A stretch of 64,000 nt of DNA from Fen-1273 sp963837815 (GTDB taxonomy: Bacteria; Bacteroidota; Ignavibacteria; UBA10030; UBA6906). Position 1 is the stretch's first letter, and each line of letters begins with the position of its first letter. The stretch is taken from assembly GCA_963837815.1 (NCBI GenBank), contig CAWIOS010000009.1, positions 558,001 through 622,000 on the forward strand. The letters are read 5' to 3'. Positions 1-9,653 of the stretch are shown one piece after another. The notes below the pieces were generated by a model. That model was not told the origin of the DNA and ran no database searches. It was given only the letters and a program-made list of their open reading frames with translations. The position numbers and the translations under genes were made by a program.

Positions 1-1012
1 TCGCCCAGGCGGTCTGGATCATGATCGCGAGCGCGGGTGTGTGAAATCGGGGATGGATCTTCGCCACCTGCCGGAAAAAGAGGCCGTCGCGCGCCATGGC
101 AAAGTAGATGCGGGGTGCTGTCAGCGTGTAGATCCCCGTCGTCCCGAACGTCGAAACGAATATGGCGGCCGCGATGACCCCCGCTCCCGCGGGTCCCAGT
201 ATCGTCTGCATCGCGTCGGAGGCGAGACGGGGTGAATCGCCCATCGCGCCGACGGGGAGAAGGAGCATGTAGGAGACGTTCGTCAGTATGTAGACCGCGA
301 TGACGACGATCGCGCCGGCGACCATGGCGAACGGTATTGACCTGCGCGGGTCCCTGGCTTCCCCGGCGGCGTACGACGCGTGCTGCCATCCCCCGTATGA
401 CCAGAGCACGCCCACCATGGCGGTGGAGAGCGCTCCACGTATCGACCCTCCCTTCAGGTCAAGGGGGAGCGTGAAATCAATGTGGCGGTGTGTGCCCCAG
501 CCGATGCCGGCGACGATGAGAAATCCTATCCCCGCGAGCTTCAGGAGCGTGAACACGTCAGAGAACATCCCGGCGATTTTCACGCCGCGGACATTCAGCG
601 CTGTGACAAGGAGAAGGCCCGTGATCGCGGCGACGCGGATGCCGGAGGGGGAGAGGGGGATGAAGTGCCCGAAATACATGGCGAAGGCAAGGCTCAGCGC
701 CGCAATCCCTCCCGTGTTGCACACGAGAAAGTACGCCCAGCCGTACAGGAATCCTGCAAGCGGGCCGTACGCTTCGTTCAGGTAGACGTAGACTCCGCCC
801 GCGCCCGGCATCATCCCGCCGAGCTCGGCGAACGTGAGAGCGCCCGTCAGCGCGGTCACGCCGCCGACAAGCCAGATGCCGATCATCCAGGCGGGGGAGG
901 GGAGGGCGTGGGCGATGATGGCGGGGGTGAGGAAAATGCCGGAGCCGATCGTCGATCCGATCGCGATCATTGTCATGTCGAACCTGGAGAGTTCCCGCTT
1001 CAGCTCCGCCAT
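1..1012 (-). CDS. APC-family amino acid permease (3' end outside window)
   Basis: Reading the minus strand from an ATG at 1012 gives an open frame of 337 codons that leaves the window at base 1. The N-terminus has the APC superfamily start (MAELKRELSRFDMTMIAIGS, then TIGSGIFLTP), where the GSGIF loop of helix 1 contacts the substrate amino group in this family. Strongly hydrophobic helices follow, with GGMMPGAGGVYVYLNEAYGP (the family PxxGG..Y segment) and GGWQHASYAAGE. It most resembles the LAT/YkfD/SteT-like cytoplasmic-membrane amino acid exchangers. The ATG directly abuts the TGA of the upstream aminotransferase gene (TGAATG), so the two are probably co-translated. The substrate cannot be read from sequence. 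Confidence 0.9.
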   Translation of the reverse strand, partial: MAELKRELSRFDMTMIAIGSTIGSGIFLTPAIIAHALPSPAWMIGIWLVGGVTALTGALTFAELGGMMPGAGGVYVYLNEAYGPLAGFLYGWAYFLVCNTGGIAALSLAFAMYFGHFIPLSPSGIRVAAITGLLLVTALNVRGVKIAGMFSDVFTLLKLAGIGFLIVAGIGWGTHRHIDFTLPLDLKGGSIRGALSTAMVGVLWSYGGWQHASYAAGEARDPRRSIPFAMVAGAIVVIAVYILTNVSYMLLLPVGAMGDSPRLASDAMQTILGPAGAGVIAAAIFVSTFGTTGIYTLTAPRIYFAMARDGLFFRQVAKIHPRFHTPALAIMIQTAWA

Positions 1013-2194
1013 TCAGGCCCTGTGCGCCTCCATGATGGCCTCTTCCGTCAGATCCGCCACGCGGTCCATATCCCCGATCGAATTGTAGAAGTGGGGAGAA
1101 TACCGGAGCATCCCGTCCCTGAGTGCGATCGTTGCTCCCCGTCCCATGAGTTTTTCGAAGATGGGCTGGGGATTGAGCCCCGGCCTCAGCGCAATCGTGA
1201 CGATGCCTCCCCTCTCCTCATCCGGGAGCGGAGTGAACACCGTCACCCCGTCGATCGCCGACAGCCTCTCGATAAGCCTTCCCGTGACGGCGAGTATGTG
1301 CGATTCAATCCGGTCCGGGCCGAACTCGATGAGCGTGTTGATTGCCGCGTGAAGCCCCCAGAGTCCGGGCATGTTGAGGCTCCCCCCCTCGTAGCGCCGG
1401 GCCGACGTCGCCAGGGGCTGCCCGTAATTGTGGAAATCCCACGGGGTTTCCACGGAAAGCCACCCGAGGTATTTCTGCCTGATGCGCGATTGAAGTTCCT
1501 CCGTCAGGTACACGAACGCCGTTCCGTGCGGTCCCATCTGCCATTTCTGTGAGCCCGCGGAAAGGGCATCGATCCCCATTTTCTGGACGTCGATTCTCAC
1601 CCCCCCGACCGCCTGGATCCCGTCGACCGCGAATATCGTTCCGTTGTTCCGGCACAGGCTTCCGATCGAGCGGAGATCCGCGCGGTATCCGGAAAGGAAC
1701 TGGACGGCGCTGAGCGCCAAGAGGCGCGTGTGCTGGCCGAGCTTTGATGCAATAATCTCGGTCGTCAGCCTCCCGTCCGGAGTGGAGATCAAATCAATCT
1801 CCACGCCAAGCGTCCGGAGGTTGAGATACGGATAGACGTTGGCGGGGAATTCCGCGTCTGACACAAGCACCCGGTCGCCGCTCTTCCAGGGTATCCCGGA
1901 TGCGATGACGTTGATGGCGTCCGACGTGTTGAACTGGAATGCCACCCTCTCCGCGGATTCCGCCCTGATGAGCCTTGCGATGGCCGTCCGGCACTCGTTC
2001 ACCATCGGGAGGTCGTTCTGGTACGTGTCGATCTCCTCCTCCGAACGGCGGTGCAGATACGAACTCATTGCCTGCACCACCCGCGTGGAGAGCGGGCTCG
2101 TCCCCGCATGGTTGAGGTAATTCTTCCCCTGCTTGAGGTGAGGAAACAGGTCTCTCGCTTTTGCGAGCGTCTCCGGAGAAAATAGCTCTGGCAT
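1013..2194 (-). CDS. class V aminotransferase (PLP enzyme)
   Basis: A 393-residue fold-type I PLP enzyme of the class V family (isopenicillin-N epimerase / cysteine-desulfurase-like). Visible features are HAGTSPLSTRVVQAM near the N-terminus, FNTSDAINVIA in the cofactor-phosphate region, AVDGIQAVGGVRIDV containing the Asp that pairs with the pyridine nitrogen, and SAGSQKWQMGPHGTAF containing the Schiff-base Lys. No conserved cysteine loop of classical NifS/IscS is evident, so a cysteine desulfurase role is not favoured. It is followed without a gap by the amino-acid permease, suggesting an amino-acid uptake/conversion pair. Exact substrate unknown. Confidence 0.85.
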   Translation of the reverse strand: MPELFSPETLAKARDLFPHLKQGKNYLNHAGTSPLSTRVVQAMSSYLHRRSEEEIDTYQNDLPMVNECRTAIARLIRAESAERVAFQFNTSDAINVIASGIPWKSGDRVLVSDAEFPANVYPYLNLRTLGVEIDLISTPDGRLTTEIIASKLGQHTRLLALSAVQFLSGYRADLRSIGSLCRNNGTIFAVDGIQAVGGVRIDVQKMGIDALSAGSQKWQMGPHGTAFVYLTEELQSRIRQKYLGWLSVETPWDFHNYGQPLATSARRYEGGSLNMPGLWGLHAAINTLIEFGPDRIESHILAVTGRLIERLSAIDGVTVFTPLPDEERGGIVTIALRPGLNPQPIFEKLMGRGATIALRDGMLRYSPHFYNSIGDMDRVADLTEEAIMEAHRA

Positions 2195-2353
2195 TGTCCG
2201 TCATCGTTCCTTGTGTTTCACATCCCCCCGGCGGGGGGAAAACAATTGCACAATGTACTCAAGAACATATCGCCGTTCAAGGTACTTTTCCCGCCAGCGC
2301 ACGCGCCCGGCTCTTGCCTTTCTCCGCGCGACTCGGTAGATTTTCCTCCGGTC

Positions 2354-2872
2354 ATGGACCTCAAAGCCGAAATCCTGAAAGAGCACTCCCGGCGCCAGGC
2401 CGACCGGATCGTTTCCTGGATCGGGGCAGACGCCGCGCGGTTCCGGAAACTCATGGACCTCTTCCTCCGCGGGGAATACGTCGTTGCCCAGCGCTCGGCG
2501 ATGGCCGTGGGCCTCTGCGCCGGCCGGCATCCGGCGCTCGTAAGGCCGTACATCGGGCGCATGATTACGAGGATGGACGAGCCGGGGGTCCACATCGCAA
2601 TCAGGCGGTGTGTCGTCCGGATACTTCAATGCGTGGAAATACCCCCCGCGCTTCTCGGGAAGGTGGCGACGCAATGCTTCCGGTATCTCACGGCCGGAGA
2701 TTCTCCCGTGGCCGTGAAGGCCTTTTCAATGACCGTTCTTGGCCGGATTGCGGAAAGGGAACCCGACCTCGGCCGGGAGCTCAGGCTTGTGATCGAGCAG
2801 CAGCTCCCCTACGGGAGCGGCGGGTTCCGTTCCTGCGCCGCTCACGTGCTGAAAGGGCTTCGAAAGGACTGA
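2354..2872 (+). CDS. HEAT-like repeat protein (hypothetical)
   Basis: A 172-residue soluble, alpha-helical protein starting MDLKAEILKEHSRRQADRIV. The frame is open further upstream to 2213, but those residues are low in coding character, so the ATG at 2354 is preferred; no good ribosome-binding site precedes it. Helical repeats such as VVAQRSAMAVGLCAG and DSPVAVKAFSMTVLGRIAER resemble the adenylosuccinate-lyase-associated/HEAT repeat proteins common in Bacteroidota, which act as scaffolds of unknown partner. It stands alone, convergent with the alpha-mannosidase gene. No catalytic motif is seen. Confidence 0.7.
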   Translation: MDLKAEILKEHSRRQADRIVSWIGADAARFRKLMDLFLRGEYVVAQRSAMAVGLCAGRHPALVRPYIGRMITRMDEPGVHIAIRRCVVRILQCVEIPPALLGKVATQCFRYLTAGDSPVAVKAFSMTVLGRIAEREPDLGRELRLVIEQQLPYGSGGFRSCAAHVLKGLRKD

Positions 2873-2908
2873 AGGGGCGGGGAGATTCAGGGGGGAATCC
2901 GGCAGAGC

Positions 2909-2957
2909 GGGAGCGGAGTCGCAACGGGGATGCCGTCCCCCCCTGAACTCCGCTCCC
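2909..2957. terminator. bidirectional hairpin between convergent genes
   Basis: A perfect 11-bp inverted repeat (GGGAGCGGAGT at 2909-2919 and ACTCCGCTCCC at 2947-2957) encloses a second GGGGA/TCCCC stem. It lies in the 104-bp gap between the convergent HEAT-like gene and the alpha-mannosidase gene. No long T-run follows on either strand, so it is a stem-rich terminator candidate rather than a textbook intrinsic one. Confidence 0.55.
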
Positions 2958-2976
2958 TGTTGTTACAGGAAACCGG

Positions 2977-5900
2977 TTACGGATACACCTTTACCGTGAC
3001 GATCCCGTGGGCAACCGTCGGGACCGTAATCTCGTTCCCGGTCACGGCCACCGGTGCGCCATCTTCCTCGACGAAGTTCGACATCGTCGCCCTGGACGGG
3101 CGGAAGGGGAGCGCAATCACCGCATCCGAGGCTTCCCCTTTCACGTCGTACCACTGCAGCACCCAGGCATTTCCCTCCTCCGCCTTTTTCACGGATGTCA
3201 GGACAAGGTTCGACGGGCGTATGCTCATGAACGAGTGTGAGGCCGGAAGGCTTCCCCTGTGGGGATCAGTCATCGTCGCCAGGAGGGGATTGTTGAACTC
3301 GTACCCTCTCTGGTGAGTCGCAGAGGTCTGCCACCGCCCGGCGTGCGGGTAGAGCGAGTATCGGATGACGTTTTCCCCCCTGTCTGCGGTCGGGTCGGGG
3401 GACTTCGGGGAACGGAGGAGTGATAATCGCATCACGTTCCCCTTGATGTCGTACCCGTACTTGGCAAAGTTCAGGAGCGACACGCCGTAGTCGTCCGTCG
3501 AGACGTCCGCCCAGCGTGCGGCCGGCACTTCGTACTGCGCCTTCTCTACGCTGTTCCGCACCTGCGTCGACCGCCGTATTGTCCCGTAGGGGGCCTCGTA
3601 TGTCGCCGCGGTGTCCGCGAATGAAAGAGGGAACGCCACCTTGACCATCGTGTGGTCTTCCCACCAGTCGGCATCCGTCGTGAAGTCGATCCTGTCGAGC
3701 CCGTTGTACAGTATGATGTCCTGCGTGAAGAACGACGAGGGGAAATCTTCCGTCGGGAATTCCTTCCGGACGCCGGGTTTCAGGTAGTCGCGCCGCAGGC
3801 GCACCACCGTCCGCACCGGACCCTGTTCGACGACCTCCGCACCGCGGAACTTCGTCGGGAATTCCCTCCCTGTCCAGCCGATATTCCACGCGTCGTACTC
3901 CTGTGGAATGTCCTCGAGGAGCTGGAGCCTGTTTCCTTCTCCGGCGAGGATCTCCTTCCCGTTCCGCTTGTCGACGATGCTCTTCACCCATCCGGACGTG
4001 CTGTCGATGGCGATCCGGAAGAGGGCGTTTTCCGGGGCGAATGTGGAAACGCCGGCCGCCGCGGTCGGCACGGGGAGCGCCTTCCTGAGCTCGAACGTCG
4101 CGTAGCCGAGTGCCGGGACGCGGGAGGCGACGAAGATCACCTGGCGCGCATAACGTGACGCGTGTACCGTCTGCGAAGGGATCTCCTTGCCGAGGGCATC
4201 GTACACCGCGTACGTCGCATCGTCCCCGGCCTTCAGGTCGAGCGTCGCAACGTCCGACCGCTCCCAGGAGAGCGTGTTGAAGACCGTGAACGGTGTGCCG
4301 TGCCTGAGCGCGGCCGTGTTCACGCGCGCCTGGATGGATTCGAGGGAACCGGAGAGCTCGAACCGCCCGATCGACTGTGCCTCCCGGTGCGTCGCCCCGG
4401 CGTCGATGTACACCTCGCGGATGCCCGACCCGGGGAGAATGTCATGGAACTGGTTGAACATGACGTACCGCCACGCCTCTTCAAGCGCCCCCGCGTTGTA
4501 CGGGCGGCCGGTGAGGGAGGCGAACGACGAGAGCTTCTCCGCGTTCGTCAGGAGGGCCTCGCTCGAGCGGTTGTACTGCTTCATGTCGGCGTGCGTCGTG
4601 AACGTCCCCTGGTGATACTCAAGATAGAGCTCGTTCTTCCATACCGGGAGATCGCTCAGGTCGTTGCTCCGGAGCCAGGCGAGGTACGTGCCCGCCGTTC
4701 CTTCCTCGATCCGCGGGAACATGTCCAGCGTCTTCAGGTGGTCGATCCTGTCAAGCATCTCCAGCGACGGCCCGCCCCCGTGGTCCCCGATGCCGAAGAG
4801 TATGAGCATCTTGGTAAACCCCGTGTTTGCCTCAAACTGCCTCATCCAGTCCACGAGCTGGAACGGGTCGTTGATCGTGTTCACATAATCGAAGGGAAAA
4901 TAGCTGAGGATTCTCGAACCGTCCGGGGACTCCCACCAGAATGCCCGGTACGGGAACACGTTTGTTTCGTTCCACCCGATCTTCTGCGTGATGAATGCGT
5001 CGATCCCCGCGCTCCGGTAGAACGCGGGCATGTTCAGGTTGTATCCGAATGAATCGGGATTCCAGCCGATCGTGACGTTCGCGCCGACATTCTTCCTGAA
5101 ATACCTCTTCGCGTACAGGAGCTGCCGCGACCAGGACTCCCCCGAGGGGAGATTGCAGTCCGGTTCCACCCACATTCCGCCGATGACTTCCCAGCGTCCG
5201 TCCTTCACGCGCTGCCGGATCTGCGAGAAAAGGTCGGGATAATACCGTTCCATCCAGTCGTAGTACGCGGCGGAGCTTTGCGTGTACGTGAAGTCCGGCC
5301 GCGCGGCCATCATGTTCATGACCGAAGAGAACGTGTTCCTGCACACCATGATCGTCTCCTTCGAGCGCCACAGCCAGGCGGCGTCGATGTGGGCGTTGGC
5401 ATCGAGGTAGAGCGTGAACCTGTGGACGAATTCCGCGACAGGCGCGAGCGCCGTCCGCGCGGCGGCCATCGAGGTGCGGAACCGGTCGACCGATCCGTTC
5501 ACGAGCGCGTTGACATCGACATGGGTTGCGGTCTCCTGGAGGAGGGCGTTGAGCTTCGCTTTCTCGGCCCTGTCCATGTGCGACCTGTCCGTCCCCGGGT
5601 CCACCTTCAGGCGGGAGTTCGTCTGGTACGTGTCGTTGCTGAGAAGCTTCTGCGCCACCCTGAGGCCGAGCGAAAAGTCGTCGACGGCGCCCGCGAGCGG
5701 GTTGTCGCTTCCCGGGACGATCTGCGCCCGGAGCAGCCGCAGCGGGCCGCCGGTGTTTATCGCTTTGATCGCGAGGAGGAACTTCTCTCCGGGCTGTGCG
5801 TGCTTCGTGAGCTCGAATTCCCCGTCCCAGGGAAAGAGGCCCCTGTTTTCCCCGTTCACGAAGAGCGTGCCATAGTCATCGACGGTGACGAGAAACCGGA

Positions 5901-6186
5901 CCGTCCCCGACGTGGGCTGCCCCGCCATCCGTGCGGGGAGCGTGATTTCCTTTCTGATCCAGCACGAATCGATGTAGAGGTGCTCGTCGAACCCGATCGT
6001 CGCCCACTGCGAGTCGTCGAACCCGGATTGTGTCGGGTCTCCGGAGAAGTTCGTGCTGTACTTCCACCCCTGGACCGTTCCCTTTGTCGCGGACTCGAGC
6101 TGCGTGACGAGCCTGTCGACGTTTGTCTGGCTGAAGAGGGCTGCGGGGAAAAGAAGGACGAGAAATGCGACGGCGAATGTCTTCAT
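2977..6186 (-). CDS. secreted GH38 alpha-mannosidase
   Basis: A 1069-residue glycoside hydrolase family 38 protein, predicted to hydrolyse alpha-mannosidic linkages outside the cytoplasm. A signal peptide (MKTFAVAFLVLLFPAALFSQ) is followed by an N-terminal beta-sandwich region with VDDYGTLFVNGENRG. The catalytic (beta/alpha)7 domain begins near residue 265 with NAHIDAAWLWRSKET (zinc ligands). GWNPDSFGYNLNMP near residue 380 carries the nucleophile Asp. NQFHDILPGSGIREVY follows, with two C-terminal beta domains. The length is normal for the family. It is the last gene of the galK/sugar-ABC operon, 84 bp after the permease gene, so the glycoside it attacks probably supplies the imported sugar. 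Confidence 0.93.
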   Translation of the reverse strand: MKTFAVAFLVLLFPAALFSQTNVDRLVTQLESATKGTVQGWKYSTNFSGDPTQSGFDDSQWATIGFDEHLYIDSCWIRKEITLPARMAGQPTSGTVRFLVTVDDYGTLFVNGENRGLFPWDGEFELTKHAQPGEKFLLAIKAINTGGPLRLLRAQIVPGSDNPLAGAVDDFSLGLRVAQKLLSNDTYQTNSRLKVDPGTDRSHMDRAEKAKLNALLQETATHVDVNALVNGSVDRFRTSMAAARTALAPVAEFVHRFTLYLDANAHIDAAWLWRSKETIMVCRNTFSSVMNMMAARPDFTYTQSSAAYYDWMERYYPDLFSQIRQRVKDGRWEVIGGMWVEPDCNLPSGESWSRQLLYAKRYFRKNVGANVTIGWNPDSFGYNLNMPAFYRSAGIDAFITQKIGWNETNVFPYRAFWWESPDGSRILSYFPFDYVNTINDPFQLVDWMRQFEANTGFTKMLILFGIGDHGGGPSLEMLDRIDHLKTLDMFPRIEEGTAGTYLAWLRSNDLSDLPVWKNELYLEYHQGTFTTHADMKQYNRSSEALLTNAEKLSSFASLTGRPYNAGALEEAWRYVMFNQFHDILPGSGIREVYIDAGATHREAQSIGRFELSGSLESIQARVNTAALRHGTPFTVFNTLSWERSDVATLDLKAGDDATYAVYDALGKEIPSQTVHASRYARQVIFVASRVPALGYATFELRKALPVPTAAAGVSTFAPENALFRIAIDSTSGWVKSIVDKRNGKEILAGEGNRLQLLEDIPQEYDAWNIGWTGREFPTKFRGAEVVEQGPVRTVVRLRRDYLKPGVRKEFPTEDFPSSFFTQDIILYNGLDRIDFTTDADWWEDHTMVKVAFPLSFADTAATYEAPYGTIRRSTQVRNSVEKAQYEVPAARWADVSTDDYGVSLLNFAKYGYDIKGNVMRLSLLRSPKSPDPTADRGENVIRYSLYPHAGRWQTSATHQRGYEFNNPLLATMTDPHRGSLPASHSFMSIRPSNLVLTSVKKAEEGNAWVLQWYDVKGEASDAVIALPFRPSRATMSNFVEEDGAPVAVTGNEITVPTVAHGIVTVKVYP

Positions 6187-6270
6187 GGAGCTGTTCCCTG
6201 TTGTATGGAGTGCAAAGGCGCGGTCTCCCGGGCGTCCGCGTGACGCGCACCGGGCAGCCGGGGCGTGCGC

Positions 6271-7227
6271 TTACTTTCTCTTTCTCCTGAGTTGATCGAG
6301 CATCACCGCGAGGAGGATGACGACCCCGACGATGACCTGCTGGACGTAGGAGTTGACATTCAGAAGGTTCAGGCCGTTTCTGAGGACGGCGATGAGCATT
6401 GCGCCGATGAACGTGCCGACGATTGAACCGGCCCCCCCCGAGAGGCTTGTCCCGCCGACGACGACGGCGGCGATGACGTCAAGCTCGTACGCCACCCCGG
6501 CGTTCGGCTGTCCGGAATTCATCCGCGACGCGAGGAGTATGCCGCTCAGCGCCGCGAGCGTCCCGGAAAGGACGTACACGTTGACGAGAACCCTGCCGGT
6601 CCTGATTCCCGCGAGGCGGGCGGCCTCGATGTTCCCTCCGACGGCGTAGACGTACCTGCCGAACCGGGTCCGCGTCAGTATGACGTGCGACGCGATGAAT
6701 GTCAGGACCATGATTATCGTCGGCACGGGTACGGCAAGTATGCGCCCCGTCCCGAGGAACGTGAACCCTTCCGGAAGCTCCCACACCGGGCGGCCGTCCG
6801 TCCAGACGAACGCCGCTCCGCGCCAGATCGTCATGGTGGCGAGCGTGACGATGAAGGGTGCGATCTTGAATCGTGTTATGCAGAATCCCGCAAACGCCCC
6901 GGAGAGGGCGCCGATCGCAAGCCCGGCAAGTATCGCCACGGCGAACCCCGCGGCGGGGGGGAGGCCGGTCTTGAGAAGCGACGTCGCGACGATCCCCGCA
7001 AACGCCACGAGCGAACCGACGGAGAGGTCGATTCCCCCGGTGAGGATCACGAACGTCATCCCCGCGGCGATGATGGCGGTGATCGACGCCTGGAGCGAGA
7101 CGTTCAGGAGATTGTCGGGAGTGAAGAAATAGGGGGAGGCGAATGCGAAGAGCGCGAATTCCAGTATGAACGCGATCCCGATGCCGAACTCGCCGGAGAG
7201 TTTTCTCGTAATGCGGTCTGAAGTCAT
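6271..7227 (-). CDS. sugar ABC transporter permease (RbsC family)
   Basis: A 318-residue polytopic membrane protein of the BPD_transp_2 (RbsC/AraH/XylH) family that forms the membrane channel of a CUT2-type monosaccharide importer. Recognisable are TGGIDLSVGSLVAFAGI, the EAA-like region GGNIEAARLAGIRTGRV that contacts the ATPase, and GGTSLSGGAGSIVGTFIGAM near the C-terminus. About eight to ten hydrophobic helices are visible. The ATG at 7227 overlaps the TGA of the ATPase gene by four bases, which sets the start despite a longer open frame upstream. CUT2 systems carry ribose, galactose, xylose and similar sugars; the neighbour galK favours galactose. Confidence 0.92.
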   Translation of the reverse strand: MTSDRITRKLSGEFGIGIAFILEFALFAFASPYFFTPDNLLNVSLQASITAIIAAGMTFVILTGGIDLSVGSLVAFAGIVATSLLKTGLPPAAGFAVAILAGLAIGALSGAFAGFCITRFKIAPFIVTLATMTIWRGAAFVWTDGRPVWELPEGFTFLGTGRILAVPVPTIIMVLTFIASHVILTRTRFGRYVYAVGGNIEAARLAGIRTGRVLVNVYVLSGTLAALSGILLASRMNSGQPNAGVAYELDVIAAVVVGGTSLSGGAGSIVGTFIGAMLIAVLRNGLNLLNVNSYVQQVIVGVVILLAVMLDQLRRKRK

Positions 7228-8720
7228 CTGCGGTTCTTGTGGGCGTATGTCATGACGGTTTCCTGTGTTGCCTCTTTCCCCTCGACGATCCCGGTAAGCT
7301 CCCCCTCGCACATCACCGCGACGCGATGGCATATGCCGAGAAGCTCGGGAAGGTCGGAGGAGATCACGATAACGCCGATCCCCTCCCGGGCGAGCCGGTT
7401 GATGAGCGTGTAGATCTCGTATTTCACCCCGACGTCGATCCCGGCCGTCGGCTCGTCGAATATCAGGACCCGCGCCTTCGTATTGAGCCACCGCGCGAGC
7501 ACGACCTTCTGCCTGTTCCCCCCGCTCAGGTTTTCGACGACGACCCCCGTGCCGGGCGCCTTGATCCTCAGGTCGTCGGAAAGCTGCCTGGCGGCGGTCT
7601 CCTCTTTTCTCCTGTCGATGAACGGACCCGTGAGCATCGCGCGGAGGCTCGAGAGGGAGATGTTCTCCCGTATCGACATCTGCATGATGAGGCCGTACCT
7701 GTTCCTGTCCTCCGTCAGAAGACCGATCCCCTCGCGGATTGCCTCGTGGGGCGACTCCGGGGCGATCTCCTTCCCGTCGAGAATGATGCGCCCTCCGGTC
7801 CGCCTGTCGGCGCCGAACACGAGCCTCGCCAGCTCGGATCTCCCCGCTCCCACGAGCCCGGCGAGACCCAGGACCTCGCCCCTGTACAGTGTGAGGCTGA
7901 CGTTCGAAACCCGCTCCGAACTCAGGTTCTCGATCCGGAGTATCTCCGTTCCCCTCGCCAGCTCGACGCGGGGGTATTCATTCTCCAGTTCGCGTCCCAC
8001 CATTTTCCGTATCAGCCCCCGCCTGTCGATCTCCCTGATCCCGCACGCGTGAACGAACGTCCCGTCGCGCAGCACGGTAACCCGGTCACCCACCTCGAAG
8101 ATCTCTTCGAGGCGGTGGGAAATATAAATGATGCCGACCCCCCGGTCCTTGAGCGAACGGATCACCTTGAAGAGGTTCTCCGTCTCCCGCTCGGTGAGCG
8201 GCGCGGTGGGCTCGTCCATCGCCAGTATCCTGACGTTCCGGGAGAGCGCCTTTGCGATCTCGACCATTTGCTGCTTTGCCACGCTCAGGTGGCCGACGGG
8301 CGAGCGGGTGTCGATCTCCTCGCCGAGGAGTCCCAGCGCCGCGGAGGCCTGTTCGTCCATCCCCTTCCTGTCGATGAAGGGGGTCCGTCCGACGACCGGC
8401 TCTGTACCGAGAAGTATGTTCTCGGCGACGGAGAGGGCGGGGACGAGTTTGAAATCCTGGTAGATCACGCCTATCCCCAGCCGCTGCGCGTCAGCGGGGG
8501 AGCCCAGGCGGGCATCGTTCCCCTCTATCCGTATTGATCCGGAGTCCCGCACGACAGCGCCGGAGAGGACCTTGATGAGCGTCGATTTTCCCGCGCCGTT
8601 TTCGCCGACGAGACAGTTGACCTCGCCGGCCCGGAGCGTGAAATCGACGCCGCTGAGCGCAATGACGCCGGGATACCGCTTTGTGATTCCCTGCATCGCA
8701 AGGAGCGGTTCCATTCTCAC
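7224..8720 (-). CDS. sugar ABC transporter ATP-binding protein (RbsA/MglA family)
   Basis: A 498-residue duplicated ATPase of the CUT2 importer family. The first cassette has an intact Walker A (GENGAGKSTLIK), the LSVAKQQMVEIAKALS signature region and Walker B (ILAMDEPTAPL). The second has the degenerate P-loop GLVGAGRSEL with LSGGNRQKVVLARWL and VLIFDEPTAGIDVG, the usual asymmetry of RbsA/MglA proteins. The frame opens with GTG at 8720, which overlaps the upstream gene's TGA (GTGA); an ATG two codons later at 8714 is an alternative start. It is translationally coupled on both sides and energises uptake of the sugar bound by the adjacent lipoprotein. Confidence 0.93.
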   Translation of the reverse strand: MRMEPLLAMQGITKRYPGVIALSGVDFTLRAGEVNCLVGENGAGKSTLIKVLSGAVVRDSGSIRIEGNDARLGSPADAQRLGIGVIYQDFKLVPALSVAENILLGTEPVVGRTPFIDRKGMDEQASAALGLLGEEIDTRSPVGHLSVAKQQMVEIAKALSRNVRILAMDEPTAPLTERETENLFKVIRSLKDRGVGIIYISHRLEEIFEVGDRVTVLRDGTFVHACGIREIDRRGLIRKMVGRELENEYPRVELARGTEILRIENLSSERVSNVSLTLYRGEVLGLAGLVGAGRSELARLVFGADRRTGGRIILDGKEIAPESPHEAIREGIGLLTEDRNRYGLIMQMSIRENISLSSLRAMLTGPFIDRRKEETAARQLSDDLRIKAPGTGVVVENLSGGNRQKVVLARWLNTKARVLIFDEPTAGIDVGVKYEIYTLINRLAREGIGVIVISSDLPELLGICHRVAVMCEGELTGIVEGKEATQETVMTYAHKNRR

Positions 8721-9631
8721 TTCTGCGGGTTTTTGGCGAAATAGTCGGCGTCGGCCATCCCGACCTCGACCGGAACTAATGCCGGGACCTGTTTCCCCGC
8801 AAAATAATCGCGGATCATGTCGATCGTTATCGTCCCGATCTTCGCCGGGTACTGTATGACGTCGGCCTTGAGGGGTGTCCCCCGGGTTATGGCGTCCGCC
8901 GCAGGAGGGGTGGCGTCGTACCCCACGATGATGATGTTCGTCCGCTTGAACTGCTGGACGGCGTCCAGCGCGCCGAGCGCGGTTGCGTCGTTGATGCCGA
9001 ATATCCCGTCAAGCTGGGGGTTCGCCTGGAGGACGTCGGCGGTCACCTCGAGCGACTTGTCCCGGACCGCCTGCCCGTTGACGTCTGCCACGACTGTGAG
9101 CCCGGGAAACTTCCCGATCGCGTCCCGGAATCCCTGTACCCTGTCGAGAACGGATGTTGCGACGGGATCGTTGACGATGGCGATCCGCCCCTTGCCGTTC
9201 AACGCCTTCGCCATGTACTCGCCGGCGAGACGTCCCCCCGCGACGTTGTCGGAAGCGATGTGGCTGACAACTTTCCCCCCCTCCGCCGCGATATCGGCCG
9301 TGAACACGGGGATGTTCGCGTCGTTCGCCTTCTGTACGCCCGGCGCGACCCCCTTCGAATCGACGGGACAGACGATCACGGCATCGACCCTGCGGGCGAC
9401 GAAATCCTCGATCTGGTTGATCTGTTTTCCCAGATCGAATTCTGCGGAGGTGATCACGAGCTCGTAGTGCTCTTTGGCCGCTTCCTCGCGGAGTCCCTCC
9501 TCAAGGTCCTTGTAGAATATGTGTCCCCGGGTCAGGAGCGCGACGCCGATTGTCCTTGTCTGCCCCTTCTCTTCCTTCTTCGCGCATGAGAACGCCAGCG
9601 CGCACAGAATAATGATGAATATCCGTTTCAT
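8717..9631 (-). CDS. sugar-binding lipoprotein of ABC importer
   Basis: A 304-residue periplasmic-binding protein (Peripla_BP_4 family) that delivers a monosaccharide to the CUT2 transporter. The start at 9631 gives a typical lipoprotein signal (MKRIFIIILCALAFSCAKKE) with Cys16 as the lipidated residue; the frame is open upstream, but that part has no signal. The first lobe begins IGVALLTRGHIFYKDLEEG and includes VDAVIVCPVDSKGVAPG; the hinge/second lobe includes GIFGINDATALGALDAV and IIIVGYDATPPAADAI, both standard ribose/galactose-binding motifs. It sits 22 bp after galK and overlaps the ATPase gene. Confidence 0.9.
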   Translation of the reverse strand: MKRIFIIILCALAFSCAKKEEKGQTRTIGVALLTRGHIFYKDLEEGLREEAAKEHYELVITSAEFDLGKQINQIEDFVARRVDAVIVCPVDSKGVAPGVQKANDANIPVFTADIAAEGGKVVSHIASDNVAGGRLAGEYMAKALNGKGRIAIVNDPVATSVLDRVQGFRDAIGKFPGLTVVADVNGQAVRDKSLEVTADVLQANPQLDGIFGINDATALGALDAVQQFKRTNIIIVGYDATPPAADAITRGTPLKADVIQYPAKIGTITIDMIRDYFAGKQVPALVPVEVGMADADYFAKNPQK

Positions 9632-9653
9632 GTGTTCTCCCTTTTGTTCCGTG